Shown: in pieces, positions 1 through 19,859 of the stretch
Position numbering within the stretch: position 1 is the stretch's first letter
How the letters are laid out: each line of letters begins with the position of its first letter
NCBI RefSeq assembly: GCF_000346465.2
Contig: NC_034012.1
Location: forward strand, 1,141,134-1,205,133
DNA length: 64,000 nucleotides
DNA from: Prunus persica
Lineage: Eukaryota; Streptophyta; Magnoliopsida; Rosales; Rosaceae
Reading direction: 5' to 3'
Notes under the pieces: generated by a model
What the model was told of the DNA's origin: nothing
Databases searched by the model: none
What the model saw: the letters and a program-made list of their open reading frames with translations, nothing else
Translations under genes and position numbers: made by a program

Positions 1-2177
1 CTGACTATAGATAATTAAGTCATAATAGAAGCAAAAGACCGAACCAAAATGATGAACTTCAATTGAACGAACTGAATTAGTCCTGATGTTGGATGTCAAA
101 CAAATCTCAACCTGAAAAATGCAAATACAAACCAATTTGAAGATGCAGAAAAGTTAGCTAGTCAAACTTAATAAAATTATACAACTAACAACTTCATAAA
201 AACAATGTGTAAGTTACGACAGCAAACATAAAACAAAGGCATTAAAGATGAGAGGTTTCATTGTACATGAGCAAACTAAAAGATGTTTGTCCCTGGTTTC
301 TTCTCATAATGTGTCTAAGCAGAGATGGAACTGGCCAGAAACTCAATACCCTATTTGGAAATAATAGCTCAGCATTTGATGTCTAAAGCTCGTTTACTTA
401 TCATCCACAAGGATATTTTAAGATTGAACTGGCATCTATCCTATGGCAATCAAAAAAGCTATTATCTAGAATTGCGTTATAATAAGTTACAATGATTGGT
501 TGCACAATTATCTCACCGGGATATTCAAAGATTTGAACCTTTTCCATTCCTCTTCTTCGAAGCAACATGCATGACCAATCCTCTGTGGTAGAAAATCCAG
601 CATTGCTTGTATCTCCTTTGGATTAGGCACCTATAAGCGCTTAAAGAAATAAATTAATCAGGGTGATTATATGGCACAAGCTGCAGGCATTAGAAGAATG
701 AACGCACCTCTCCACAATGAAGGGTTATATAAAGACCCTGCTCTCTAGCAAATTTTAATGCTGGAAAAAATGTCATCCTGCCACAGATACAATATACATA
801 TATAGAAGGTTATATTATAACTATACATATAAAATGCAACACTCTTCTTCAACAAACTCTCAATGGTGATTAAGTACCATTCTCCCACAATTGGATTTCC
901 AGAAAGGTCAATACCAACTACACCTAAATCTCTCATTTCCAGTGCAAGCTTCACCTACAGTACGTGAGAAAAACAGTCAAATGCATTGTCCATTGAGAAA
1001 AAAACATGTGCTCAAATATTTCTTCAGAATACGGTTTCATGACATACAGTTTCCATTGCAGCCTCTGTGCTTTCCCTGCGGTCAATGCTCAAAAGAAGCC
1101 TAACATAAATCTCTTTTCTTGTACTTCCGTTACATGTATCATTTATAAGTGAAGAACTCTTGACATTGCTGACATCAGCATTGTGAGGCCTAAAAGCAAC
1201 ATCAACTGTATTGACAGCCTTTATACCCTCCAATACTGCTTCCAAGTAAGAGCGTTTGCTCATTCCTATGGAGTCATTTTTCTGCATAGATTTAAACACA
1301 TCATTATCATATCAAACAAGTATATAATATAGGTCATTTAAGTAGGAATAATTCATACACTTGGCTTGTTTTAGTAAGCCACCTTAGGAGTTGTTCTTAG
1401 CTCCAGATACACAACATTCTCAGAAGCAAAATCTTCAATAACCTGCTTGCGAGAAAATCTAGTATCACGTATCAACATTGAAATGTTGGAAGTAAAGACT
1501 AAATAAATTGGAAAGTTATCATACTTCTTTGGTAATTCTTGTGATAATTTTGTGGTCAGTAGTAAGAATGTGGATCAGGTCAAACAACCTGAACACTTCG
1601 GTTAAAGAACGTTCATCTGAGTCCAAGAATAGATAAGAGTTCCAATGTTAAGATTCAAGAAAACATTGAAATTGCATTGCCAAAAAACATGTGTTAGCAC
1701 AAATGAACTGAAAAAAATGAGGTAGAAATTCAGTTCAATCTTTAATTGATACGCAATGGGAACATTTGAGTTGACGATTTTGACATCCCAGGCATAAAAA
1801 TGGAAAATTTAAGATGAATGGAAAAGATAAATTCCCTTGCTTGATTTTCTTTCCTACGTTTCCTCAGCAACCAAACAGAACTATAAGCAATTAAAAGAAA
1901 TGGGCATACTTTTCAGTATAACGTGCTCCACATCTGAGAAAACTATGACACCCTTCTCACCCAAAACTCTGGCAAGTTCTCTGCAGCCAAAACAAAACAT
2001 CAAAGATAAATTATGCTTCCTAAAAACACAGCAAAGCTTAAAGTAGCAGATAACCCACTACAAGAAAGATACAGAGAGAGAGAGAGAAGCAAACAGTAAA
2101 GTGGAGTCTCTGACAGATCCATTGAGGTGAGCGTGAAGTTCCACCTTTGGCATTGACACCCAGCCCTCCATCTCCAT
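1..2177 (-). CDS. ADAL: N6-methyl-AMP deaminase, ADAL type (3' end outside window)
   Basis: Adenosine deaminase-like protein that hydrolyses N6-methyl-AMP to IMP in the cytosol. Translated minus-strand exons appear in family order. Exon 1 (2177 to 2095) starts MEMEGWVSMPKVELHAHLNG and holds the metal-binding HxH. Next comes LARVLGEKGVIVFSDVEHVI (about 1990-1905), then LFDLIHILTTDHKIITRITK (about 1600-1530) and IEDFASENVVYLELRTTPK (about 1443-1387). KRSYLEAVLEG to RRESTEAAMETV follows (1270-1050), then LALEMRDLGVVGIDLSGNP, LYITLHCGE (about 705) and IQAMLDFLPQRIGHAC (630-521). The last exon in view, EICLTSNIRTNS, begins at 111 and seems to splice near 48, so the final metal-binding DD region and the stop lie beyond position 1. 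The start is the first ATG, just before the conserved block. Family assignment is firm; short introns were not all resolved to the base. Confidence 0.92.
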
Positions 2178-2647
2178 GCTTTTCTTACACTTACTTAACT
2201 CTGTTTTTTGTTCTTATCTTGCTTTTAGCTGCTGCGTGTAGCCACTACGGCTAAATTAGCTCCTCTCCTCCACTCTCCTCTACCATGAAGGGTCAAGTCA
2301 ATGACATGATACTCAATGAGTAGGAGAGGGGCCGAAAAGAGTAACACAGACAGAACCAAAAAGAGAGAAAAATTAAAACGAAAAGAGTAACAGAGACAGC
2401 ACGAAAATAGCCCAAAGCGACTTCAATGGCTTTGACCCATTGAATTTTGACCCGTTTGCTGTCTTGTAACAGAGGCCCAATCAGTCGTGGGTCGAACTTG
2501 GGTCATGTTTCACGGACCTGGCCCTTTGCAATGTTAAACCCCGACTCGTACCCGAATTTCTGAAATCAAAATCTCAGTTAAACCTCGCCTCAAAATCACC
2601 TCAAGCACCGCGGTAGTTGTACTTTCAGCTTCAGGCTTGGAGGGAAG
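2178..2647. promoter_or_regulatory. Shared intergenic promoter region between the divergent ADAL and RPS6 genes
   Basis: The 470 bases between the two start codons must carry both 5' leaders and promoters. The region holds pyrimidine- and purine-rich stretches and a short repeated purine-rich motif (near 2335 and 2380). I see no clear TATA box for either gene. A head-to-head promoter is inferred from gene orientation only. Confidence 0.5.
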
Positions 2648-5600
2648 ATGGGGTCTGTGAGCTTTACCTCAATGTTGGCCAATGGTTGCCGGAGTTTCAG
2701 TGCGCCAGTGGCACTTGTGCGCACGTTAGCACTCACCCATGTTGCTCTCAGTGAACACGCCAACAACTACAAGCATGTTAAGGTGGCTTGTTTTTCTCGG
2801 AGTTCAAAGAAACGAACTACGTTTGCATGCGAATCCTTGAAACAAGGCGTTACCCAACCAACTTCCGTTTCTTCTGTAAATGGGTACCTTCAAATTTTCC
2901 AACTTTAATGCCTGAGATTTTGGCTTAATTTTTTGTTTTTATATTCTTTTGCTGAAAGTGAGCATTTTACTAAACTGGTCAAAATTTGGTGCACTTTGAT
3001 TGGAAATGAAGATGCTGGAATCCAAAGTTTTTAATATTTACTGCTTATATGTTGTTGGGTATCTGCAATTTCGGCATATGGATTGGTTAAAACTTGAAAG
3101 TAGATGCTTTAACTAAAACTGAGTGAAACGTTCCATGAAATTTTAAGTTAATTATTTTCCTCATTGTTTATGGCTTGAGAATGTCAAAGCGTCCTTTTTA
3201 TTCCCCAACTTTTGTTTTAAAAAAGGGTATGCAATGGTACATTTAGCACTTATTTCTGCCCTTTTTCGTCCTAACCAATGAGAAACTATACATTCTTTAT
3301 GTAGTTACCTTTCTTTTGGTTTACTGACTTGGATAGCATATCTTCTTTCAGCTACCCTGAATATACTCGCTTGCTTCCATGTCCCTCACACAATGGACCA
3401 CCAAGAGTTGAGCACTTGGTTGTTTCAGAAGGGGGGCCTGTTCTAGAATATATCTGTAAAACTCTGGATCTTCCTCCTCAGTGAGTGCTGCTCTTTTGTA
3501 TTCTCATTGTTTTCAGTTGATGTATGGCATATGATTTATGTCATTATCAAGTTCGGGTGATAAATAGAAAAAATTTCATTCTTTGAAGGTTTGTTGCAGA
3601 TCTCATCCATTTTGGAGCTGTGTATTATGCCCTTGTATGTCCAAAGCCTCCTCCAACCGCAACCCCAGAGCAAATGAGGGTATTTAAAGAAGTCACAGCA
3701 CCATCAGTACTAAAGAATAGAGCTTCGATCAAAGGAAAAACTGTAAGAGAAGCGCAGAAAACTTTCCGGATAACACATGCAGACGAATTTGTTGAAGCTG
3801 GAACATACTTACGTGTGCATGTACACCCAAAACGTTTTCCTAGGTAGAACACAATATTTGACAGGTCTATCATCATTTTTACAAGTGAAATTCTTGTTCA
3901 CCTCAAGATTTTGATCAGGTGCTATGACATTGACTGGAAATCAAGAATTATAGCTGTATCTGAAGAATTTGTGGTTTTGGACAAACCTGCTGGTACAACA
4001 GTACGTATCATTTCAGAATCATGTGTTTTGTCATTTCTTTTTATGGCATTATCAAATATTTTTCTTTTGAATAGTTAATTAGTTGCTTACTACTATGATT
4101 TTATGGCAAATTTTTTTCAGGTAGGAGGAACTACAGACAACATCGAAGAAAGTTGTGCAACCTTTGCTACTCGTGCCTTGGGACTTACAACCCCCCTGAA
4201 TACTACACATCAGATTGATAATTGTACAGAAGGATGGTATGGTATATTATGTTAGTTCTTGTCCTGGTTTTTGTTGAGACGTAGAGGTTGTGGTATAAAT
4301 ACTACAGTACTAACTCACTTGCAGTGTTGTCTTAGCTAGAACCAAGGAGTATTGCTCAGTTTTTCATGGAAAAATCAGAGTAAGTTTGCAATACCATACA
4401 TTGGCGTATATTAGATTGAACTAGCCTTAATTACAGGGAGGGGGAGGCCAGCTGCTATATAACTATGAATCTGAGTGGTTCCTTATTGCTGCAGTCCAAC
4501 CCCGAGCTCCATCTTCTTAGGTCATTAAGTTTATTTTTCTTTGCTTATACCTAGGAGAAAAAAGTGAAGAAGCTTTACCTTGCTCTTGCTGCTGCTCCTG
4601 TACCAACTGGAATAATTACTCACTACATGCGTCCAATTAATGTGGCTCCTAGACTCATTTCAGAAGGTAATAATCTATTTCTAGCACTGCATTGAAATTA
4701 GTTTGGAGTTTGAGTAGTTTCATTTTGAATGCGTCAAGTACTTAAAGTCATTACCTTCTCACCACATTGTTTTGCAAATTTTATTTCCTTTTCTGTTTTC
4801 CTAGTTGGAGCTGAAATGATGACTTCAGTTTGTGCTACTTGTATGTAAAATTAGGAAACCATTACTTTCCACAGGCATTTGGTGAGATGATTCGCCTAGA
4901 CAGGCTGTTGTTAAAAACAAGCTTTAGGATTATGTTTCATTTTCTTTTATATAAATGTAACTTCAAAGATATTTTCTTCACAAACTCAATTGATGAAAGA
5001 TACTTTATGAATGTAACCTGAAAAAGAAAATAAAAGTTATACACTATGAGACTTCTATGCTTGATAGGAAACTCCTCTCCTTCTGGATGATGCTCAAAAA
5101 GTTGTGGTATGCAGATTTCATTGAAAGGTGGAGTTTGTGTCAACTTGAGGTCATGGAATGCAAGGAGATTCCCTGGCCAAATGCCGTCGTTGAAGAGAAA
5201 TATTGTGTTGAAGACTGTGGGTGGCCTTCAAAGGATTATGCATATGAATGTAAAATCAACCTTTTGACTGGGCGGACTCATCAGGTAAGGAGCAAAAGAT
5301 TGTACTAATATATGAATTTAATTAGTATCATTTTCTTTTCCCACTCTATTTGGAGCAAGATGGTGACCACTCCCTCAATTTGTTTCTCTGAGATCTCTGA
5401 GATACTGTCTTCTTAATAGTGGCTTCTGATTGGGGCCAAAGGAGGAAATAAGTTGTGCCTCCTGGATGAAACTACTTTTTGATTTTAAAGAGAGGTCCAG
5501 CTGCCTCAAGAGTATATATAATACTTCAAAAGGCAGAAATTTCAGTAGTTTCAAGATTGTGGAAAAGTGATATATCAATTAACTGTTCAGAAAACCGTGA

Positions 5601-6074
5601 TTTTTAGGTTCTTTGGCACAAGGGACGCATTGCTCGACTCTGTCATGGTTATTGCCTTCTGTTTCATTTAGTTTTGTCATTGACTACTCAAGAATTAAAG
5701 ATTAAAAGAGTATGGACGATTGTATTATTAGTTGGTGTTACAAGTAAGATCAGATTTGGATTATTGCTTTGGAAATAACTACATTTACAATGCAGGTTCG
5801 AGCGCAACTGGCAGCCTGCGGTGCACCTATAGTAGGTGATTCCATGTACATGCCAGCTGCAGTTGCAGAGATGGAAAGTCCTGGACTGAACCCGTTTGGC
5901 CAATATAAGAAGCATTATACTACTGAAAATGATAAAGAAACAGCCGTCGCAGAGTGGATTGCACGGCATGGAAAGGAACCTAATGTTGCTATTGGTCTTC
6001 AAGCATGTCAGATATCATGGGATGATGGGAAGCACACTTTTGAGGCTAGAGCTCCTTGGTGGAGGTGTCAATAA
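2648..6074 (+). CDS. RPS6: RNA pseudouridine synthase 6, chloroplastic type
   Basis: RluA-family enzyme expected to isomerise uridine to pseudouridine in organellar RNA. Nine exons join cleanly: 2648-2883, 3352-3480, 3589-3843, 3919-4000, 4121-4236, 4325-4379, 4555-4666, 5115-5284, 5796-6074 (1434 nt, 477 aa), close to the usual family length. The first ~75 residues are Ser/Arg-rich and acidic-poor, as in a transit peptide. The catalytic loop reads HQIDNCTEG (about residues 264-272), where most RluA enzymes have HRLDxxTSG; the catalytic Asp (about 267) is present. Downstream are KKLYLALAAAP, NLLTGRTHQVRAQLAACGAPI (two pieces joined across the last intron) and VGDSMY, all typical of the fold. 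It runs head-to-head with ADAL and its 3' end faces that of the GH1 pseudogene about 210 bp away. Confidence 0.93.
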
Positions 6075-6285
6075 ATTTAGAAAAGGGGGATGCCAAGCAA
6101 TTGCATGGTATGGTCCTTTCCGTTTGCTAGAGTTAGGGTGCCTGTCTGTCTCGTATGTTTGATTTCTAGAATTACAAGATAGATTGTACCCGTAATATGT
6201 AAACTATATGATTGGGAAGTAATGGCTTTATTGATTGATTAAAAAGATAGCTGCTCTTGAGTGGTCACTACATTGATTTTCTTGA

Positions 6286-9735
<3,450 letters not shown>

Positions 9736-11096
9736 AACAATGCTTGAAAGTATGAAGGTAGAAATAATTTTTCGTTTTTTTTTAAATTTTTGTGATAAAA
9801 TGCAACTTATGAAGTTTCACAGAGAAAGAGGTCTATTTAATAATAAGCATTGCCGTTTTGATCCAACATCTGTGGCAGACGTGGAATGGAACCAAATAAT
9901 TGATACTGTTCGATTTGCTAAACAGAAGCATCAGCAATGGTCGGATGGTATATATATATGCTAGCAATGGTCTTTGCAAAGCAAGCAGTTGAAATGAAGA
10001 CAAAAGGAAGAGATGTAACATTAGCGAGCGAGAATAAACTCAAAATAATCATAATCACGTTGACAAAACCATTAAAAAAGTATAGAAAAGAGATGGCATC
10101 ATGGGAACATTTGGATGAAGCAGGAGCAATTAAAACATGCATGCACCACAAAAGTCACATCAAAGAGATCTCCCCATCATGCTGCTGTGTTAGCCCATTC
10201 CTCTTCTTTATCTGTCATTTTATCTCTTCACTTGTAATATAGTTTCAGATTCTATCTTGATCTGTATTTGCTATACAAAAAACTAATGACAGATAAAGTT
10301 GATTTGTATATTTTAAAGCGTATAGCCGCTCGGCTATCCTCGATAAATAGTATATTTTAAACGCGTAGCCGAACGGTTATACTCGATAAATAGTATAGCC
10401 GGACGGCTATACTCCATACATAGAATATTTTAAGAGTATAGCCGTCCGGCTATACTCGAATTTAAAATATACATGGAATATTTTAAATGTACAGCCGCGC
10501 TGCTATACTCCATAAATAAAATATTTTAACAGTATAGCCGCCCGGCTATACTCTATAAATAAAATATTTTAAAGGTACAGCACCGTGGCTGAATATTTTA
10601 ACAGTATAGCCGCACGGCTATACCCATAAATAGAATATTTTAAATGTATAACCGTGCGGCTATACTCAATTCGACAACATCAATTCAAACATTGTTCTCA
10701 TTTACTACAAAATCTACAATACAATTTTTCCAACCGGTGAACAGAAGGAAACCTACAATACAATTGTCTAATTAAACCATATCCCGCAGAACAGAGCATG
10801 ATTTTTTTAACCAAGTCCATGGCTATGATCTTGATGATCAGATACCCTGTGTTTTGATTGTTAAACACTTCAGTATAGTATTGCCTCTCTTCATCATTCT
10901 ATATGACTGGGAAGATATACACTATGACTGGGAAGATGGCTTTATTTTTTGACGGACACGATATTATAAACTACTCTAATGTATGAGGAGGAGGATCGAA
11001 CTCTAGTGTAAGGCGGCGCGCACACTACTCTAATGGCTTTATTGATTGATTAAAAAGATTGCTGCTGTTGAATGCTCTCTACATTGATTTTCTTGA
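9736..11096. other. Intergenic region between the two GH1 copies
   Basis: Contains the promoter-side flank of copy A (9736-10250), palindrome array 1 (10317-10665) and the duplication junction (about 10900). At 10960-11030 is a short stretch (GAGGATCGAACTCTAGTGTAAGG) resembling the B-box part of a tRNA-derived repeat. No credible gene is seen; small open frames here lack any family resemblance. Confidence 0.6.
10317..10665. repeat. Palindrome array 1 (TATAGCCGNNCGGCTATA units)
   Basis: Nine copies of a palindromic core, with 10-bp centres starting at 10325, 10368, 10398, 10441, 10494, 10537, 10580, 10609 and 10651. Spacing is mostly about 43 bp, with two shorter steps of 29-30. Spacers are AT-rich variants of ATAAATAGAATATTTTAA. 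The central two bases vary freely (CT, AA, GA, TC, CG, CC, CA, TG); the copy at 10580 is degenerate. Arms stay complementary in most copies. Confidence 0.92.
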
Positions 11097-15404
<4,308 letters not shown>

Positions 15405-17426
15405 AACAATGCTTAAAAGGATGAAGTATGAATGAATTAGTGTATTTTTTTTTCTTTTCTTTTTTTGATCAAACTGGAACTTATGAAGTTCACAGAGAAA
15501 GAAGCTTATTTAATAATAAGCACTACCTTTTTGATGCAACATCTGTGGCAGGCATGGGACCAACTAACTGACAAGCCCCCATTATTGGTCGATTTGCTAG
15601 CAGTAATCAGAAGCATCAGCAAACAGTCCTTGGAAAACAAGGAATTGAAATGAAGACCAGAGGAAGAGATGTGACATTTTAGCGAGCGAGAAAAAACTCA
15701 AAATCATAATCACGTTGACAAAACCTGAAGCATAGAAAAAGGATGCATCTCCAATTGTAAGCAGGAAATTCGAAACGTGTACAGTACCACAGTCACATCA
15801 TTTTAATGGATCACCATTCTCCAACGTCTGGCCACCAAACCAATCATATGACTCGAAATAGTTAAATATCTAGGAAACTGTTTTACTCTCAAAATCATTA
15901 GGGCATGGTCAACATTGACACTTAAATTCTATGTAACAAAACAGTGGATGGGCTGATAGCATTTGGAGTTGGGGCTTTTTTTCGAATCAAAATATCTTTC
16001 TTTGTTTCTACTTTTTGATGGTTAAGAATACTTGTGCTATGTTCTTTTTGTTTGTGTTTTGTTTGTTTAATGTTAAACTATTTTAAATTAATCTAATCTG
16101 TAAAAAGGGAAAATTTGAACTTCAATACGAGGAAACGGACTCATGCCTTAACTAACCGGTCTAACTCATCTCAAGTTTGTTCAATGAAGTTTAAAGTTGA
16201 TCTGTCTACCCAAAAAAGAAGTTGAGCTTGTGCCAATGTACTCTGTCAGGACTTGGGCCTGATATACAAGTCTGGTATGACATAGACCACTGTGGCAGTT
16301 TCAAGGGGCCAAGTTCATTCATCGATTTGGGTCTTACTGTACCAAAAGAAATTGGGTCTACTGAGAATTGAAATTGGAATTCCAAGTATTATTCTGCCGC
16401 AAAAAGGTCAAAGGCCTCAAAAAACATTGTTCTTATTTACTACAAAATCTACAATACAATTTCTCTCAACCGGTGAACAGAAGGAAACCTACTATCTAAT
16501 TAAACCATATCCCGGGGAACAGAGCATGATTTTTTAAACCAAGTCCATGGGTCCATGACTATGATCTTGATGACCCAAAAACAATGAAGTTTAATTGAAC
16601 ATACTCAAATACCCTATGGTTAGATTGTTAAAACACTTCAGTATCTCTTGTCTCTCTTCATCATTTATGTTTCAAGCAACTTGGCATCTTTACATTCTTC
16701 AATGCTTGCCCTGCACCCAAAGTTAATAGGAAATTGTCAGCCAAATGGAGCCATAACTACATTGAAAGTCCCAACATTCAAAAGGGTAGTCAAGCACGCT
16801 ATAAGAACTTTGAAGTTGGTAATTTTACTAGGTGGTTTAAATGAAACATCAAACTTTATAATCATCCATATTAAATGTAAGTGTCACTGTTGTTCACTTG
16901 TATGTCTGTGTATAACTTGGGGTGGTCTGCACATGCCATTGTGATCTAACCATGCCTTGAAAAAGGCCAAAAAACAAAAACAAAAACAAAAAAAACAAAG
17001 GAAAGATCGCCCCCTTTTTGTTTAGGGGCCCTTGAAGAATTAGAAGGCCACCTTCTGGTGTTTCTTTGTCACCATATAGACAAGTGGCTTGTCACCGTTT
17101 GGACAAGTGGCACTAAGTATGCAGAATAAAAACAATGCACAAACTTTGTCGACCTATTGGGCCTGCGTGCCCTTGTTGTTTTTGCTTGTAGTTTTCCTCT
17201 TTCCGCATTAAAAAAAAAAAAAAGCAGCTTATGAAGTGATGCTACATGGTTATGCACTTTGATCATCCATGAGGTGGCAATTGAGGTGACTTCCAGTTGA
17301 GCAACTGTTATGCACTTTGATACCAATTATAAGGGGCTTATGTGACCAGATATCATCTCCAACTTAACTATTCAATGCGTATGGATGAGGAACATAAAGT
17401 GTCCCAATCTTAATATTTCCCATATT
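15405..17426. other. Intergenic region upstream of GH1 copy B
   Basis: Holds the duplicated upstream flank (15405-15720, 16430-16640), a TG/CG dinucleotide run just inside the gene (about 15180-15200) and unassigned AT-rich sequence. A poly(A) tract lies at about 17210-17223. The 3' end of the GPT gene, with its unresolved last exon, must lie toward 17050-17430. No other gene is seen. Confidence 0.5.
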
Positions 17427-19488
17427 TCATGGTTTTAAATCCAATGTGAAACTAATTATGTCATCTGCAATTCCTAAAAAAACACTTATACAAGAAGGTG
17501 AGGAACATACCTGTGAGTAGAGGAAGGTGCCAAGGATTGCAATGGCTGCTCCAAGTGCATTGACGGGTTGAACAGGTGTGTGGAAGATAATGATGGAGGA
17601 GACTATGACAGATATCCGCTTCATTGTGTTCCCAATGCTGAATGTTAAGGGAGATATCTGATCTAATGACATGTACGAAACCTGATTATACAAGTGATAG
17701 AAGATACTCTGGGCTGCCACCCACCTGTTTCGATATAGATGTACAGATTTCATAAGTAAAACAGTTTAGGAGGAAGGGAGTGTGCTTTAAACAAGCACTA
17801 AATAATCTTTTCAAGGCTATAGGATCAAAATTAGCAGATTAGCCCTTCTATACAATTTACTGCAGCAACTAAATGGACAAAAACAATCACCTGATTCACT
17901 TAGCCAGGTTGGGTAGATTTGTCTCCCTAAACCTTAAAGAAAGAAATTCTGAAACCCAATTGTGCAGATGACACCATCTTATTTTCAACGCTTCCACAGA
18001 TATAAATTATATGCTTTTCTGATAGAATATTTTGAGAAACTGAAGTCCAACTTCATTGTCTAGAATTATACTCCTCTATGTCTATAACCATGCAAGATAT
18101 CTCTTTTACATTCAACTCTATAGTTAACTGCTGAAAATGATCAAACATATCGAAGCTACCAAATCAGCAATTATAAGTCCAACACCATGGACAAACAATG
18201 GAACAGAAAAGGCAGCAATTTTACAGACTGTTGCAGGTAATTGAAAATTACCAGACAAAATTGGGACCAATTTGTGCAAGAGCTGTGTTCCATCCAGCGG
18301 CCCACACCTTGGGGCCCTCCACGGCAATGGCAAATGGTATTAGGATCAGTAGAGACAACATAGACAGACAAGCATAGTAGTTCATACCACTGACAGACTT
18401 CCCCTTCATCCCTTTCTTCGAAAATATGTTTCTGAACACGAATGCCAGGTTCGATATCATAGCCCCCATGAACCCTGATGCACATAGCAGCATAATTTAG
18501 TACTCGGAACAATTAACACCCACCAAAACTCTAAAACCATAACCACTAACACCCTTCAAAATTGTAGAATCAAAATGTGGAATTTAAGAAGTTTTCTAAC
18601 CAATCATGTTGAAATTGAGCTCGGTTATAGCAGCAAGCGCACATCCTCCAATAATTGGAAAGAGAGAGAGGTAAACCGACAGAGGAAAGGATTCACCTAA
18701 CAAGAACCGTGAAACCAATACACTGAAGGCAGGCTCACTGCTCTTGATGATGTGGGTAAACGAAACCGCAACCTTTGCCATACTCACAGTCGCTGCTACA
18801 TGCCCAATTGTATGTGCCACCGCAACCTGCACACACATAACCAACCAATGTAAATAAGAAATCAGAATTCCAAAACCCAAGTGCCATGTTTGGCTGCAAA
18901 GGAAAAACTATAAAAAGAAACAGTCTCTGAGGAAACAGAGCAAACTGTAAGGATCTGAAAAAGCACCATAATTTTGCTTACCGGAAACAGAGTCTTCCAG
19001 AAATCTAAATCAGTTTTTGGGGCCTCAGCGATCCTGGTGGCCCAAGAAATGAGCATCATGAGCGACCCAGTTGCGAGTGAGAGAGTGGAGGTGAGCCATG
19101 GATAAGGAAACACATTCAAAACCTTCTTGTTGTAGATATTGAACACCACATTCAAAGCCCACCAGGTAGCAAAGTATATACCAATCTTGAACCTCTGAGA
19201 GGCCGCCTGCTGGTCCGGCAATTCAATGTTGACCTTCAAAGGTCTTGACTTGTCTGCCTCATAGGCCTTGCACTCTGTAACTCGCTGGGTTTTGCTCACC
19301 AATGCGAAACTCTCGGTGGAAGAAATGTAAAGGGGTTTGAATGAAGAAGAGAATGAGTGGTTCACACTCTGTTGGACATTCTGAAAACTGGGTAGTGAAA
19401 AAGACTGAGCCTTTATCGAACACCTCTGGTTCAAAAACTCTGAGGACGTGAAAGTCGAGGTTCTGAGCTTTACTGAAGAGATCTGCAT
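17427..19488 (-). CDS. GPT2: Glucose-6-phosphate/phosphate translocator, plastid inner envelope
   Basis: Imports glucose 6-phosphate into plastids in exchange for phosphate. Four exons (19488-18982, 18826-18601, 18474-18252, 17724-17511) give 1170 nt in phase 0, 390 codons, nearly the full family length. A Ser-rich transit peptide (about 1-85) precedes KIGIYFATWWALNVVFNIYN; later come HTIGHVAATVSMAKVAVSFT, FVFRNIFSKKGMKGKSVSGM, and the TMKRIS Lys-Arg pair that contacts phosphate in this family. The conserved SGEPAF reads SSEPAF here. The ATG at 19488 is used; an upstream in-frame TTG at 19509 is not a plant start. After LGTFLYSQ (17511) a GTATGT donor implies a tiny last exon I cannot place; reading through ends at 17427. 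GPT2 rather than GPT1 is suggested only by neighbouring genes. Confidence 0.88.
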
Positions 19489-19765
19489 GTTGGGTTTATG
19501 TTGAACCAAACCAGAATGGAGAGTTTTATTAATAGAGTTTGAGGTTCAGATTCAAAAAAGAAAAAAAAGTTTCCCGGGATTGCTCGGTGGATTATAAAAC
19601 TAATGAACGATTGTTTTATAAGTTTTTGAGGGAAAAGGGGTTGGTGGGCTTGGAGAGAAGGTAGGGTGAGAAAACCGAAGAGAAAGAGAGGGAAAATGTG
19701 GGTGATGAAGGAAAGCTTTGAAACGGTCTTTCCTGGGTATAAGAGAGAGGCAGGGGAAGAGGGGG

Positions 19766-19773
19766 TTTATATA
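19766..19773 (-). promoter_or_regulatory. TATA box candidate for GPT
   Basis: Minus-strand TATATAAA about 280 bases before the GPT start codon, which would leave a leader of roughly 250 bases. Position is plausible; transcription start not known. Confidence 0.4.
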
Positions 19774-19859
19774 TGAGTTGGGGGAATGAGGAAGTGAGTG
19801 GAATTTTGACCATCCAGTACGCGAGTTTTTGGGTTGTTTCACACCGGTGTTTGGGTGGT

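Noticed and set aside
10317..10665. CRISPR-like array reading of the regular repeats
   Set aside because: Plant nuclear context, palindromic cores with similar AT-rich spacers rather than unique ones, and no cas genes.
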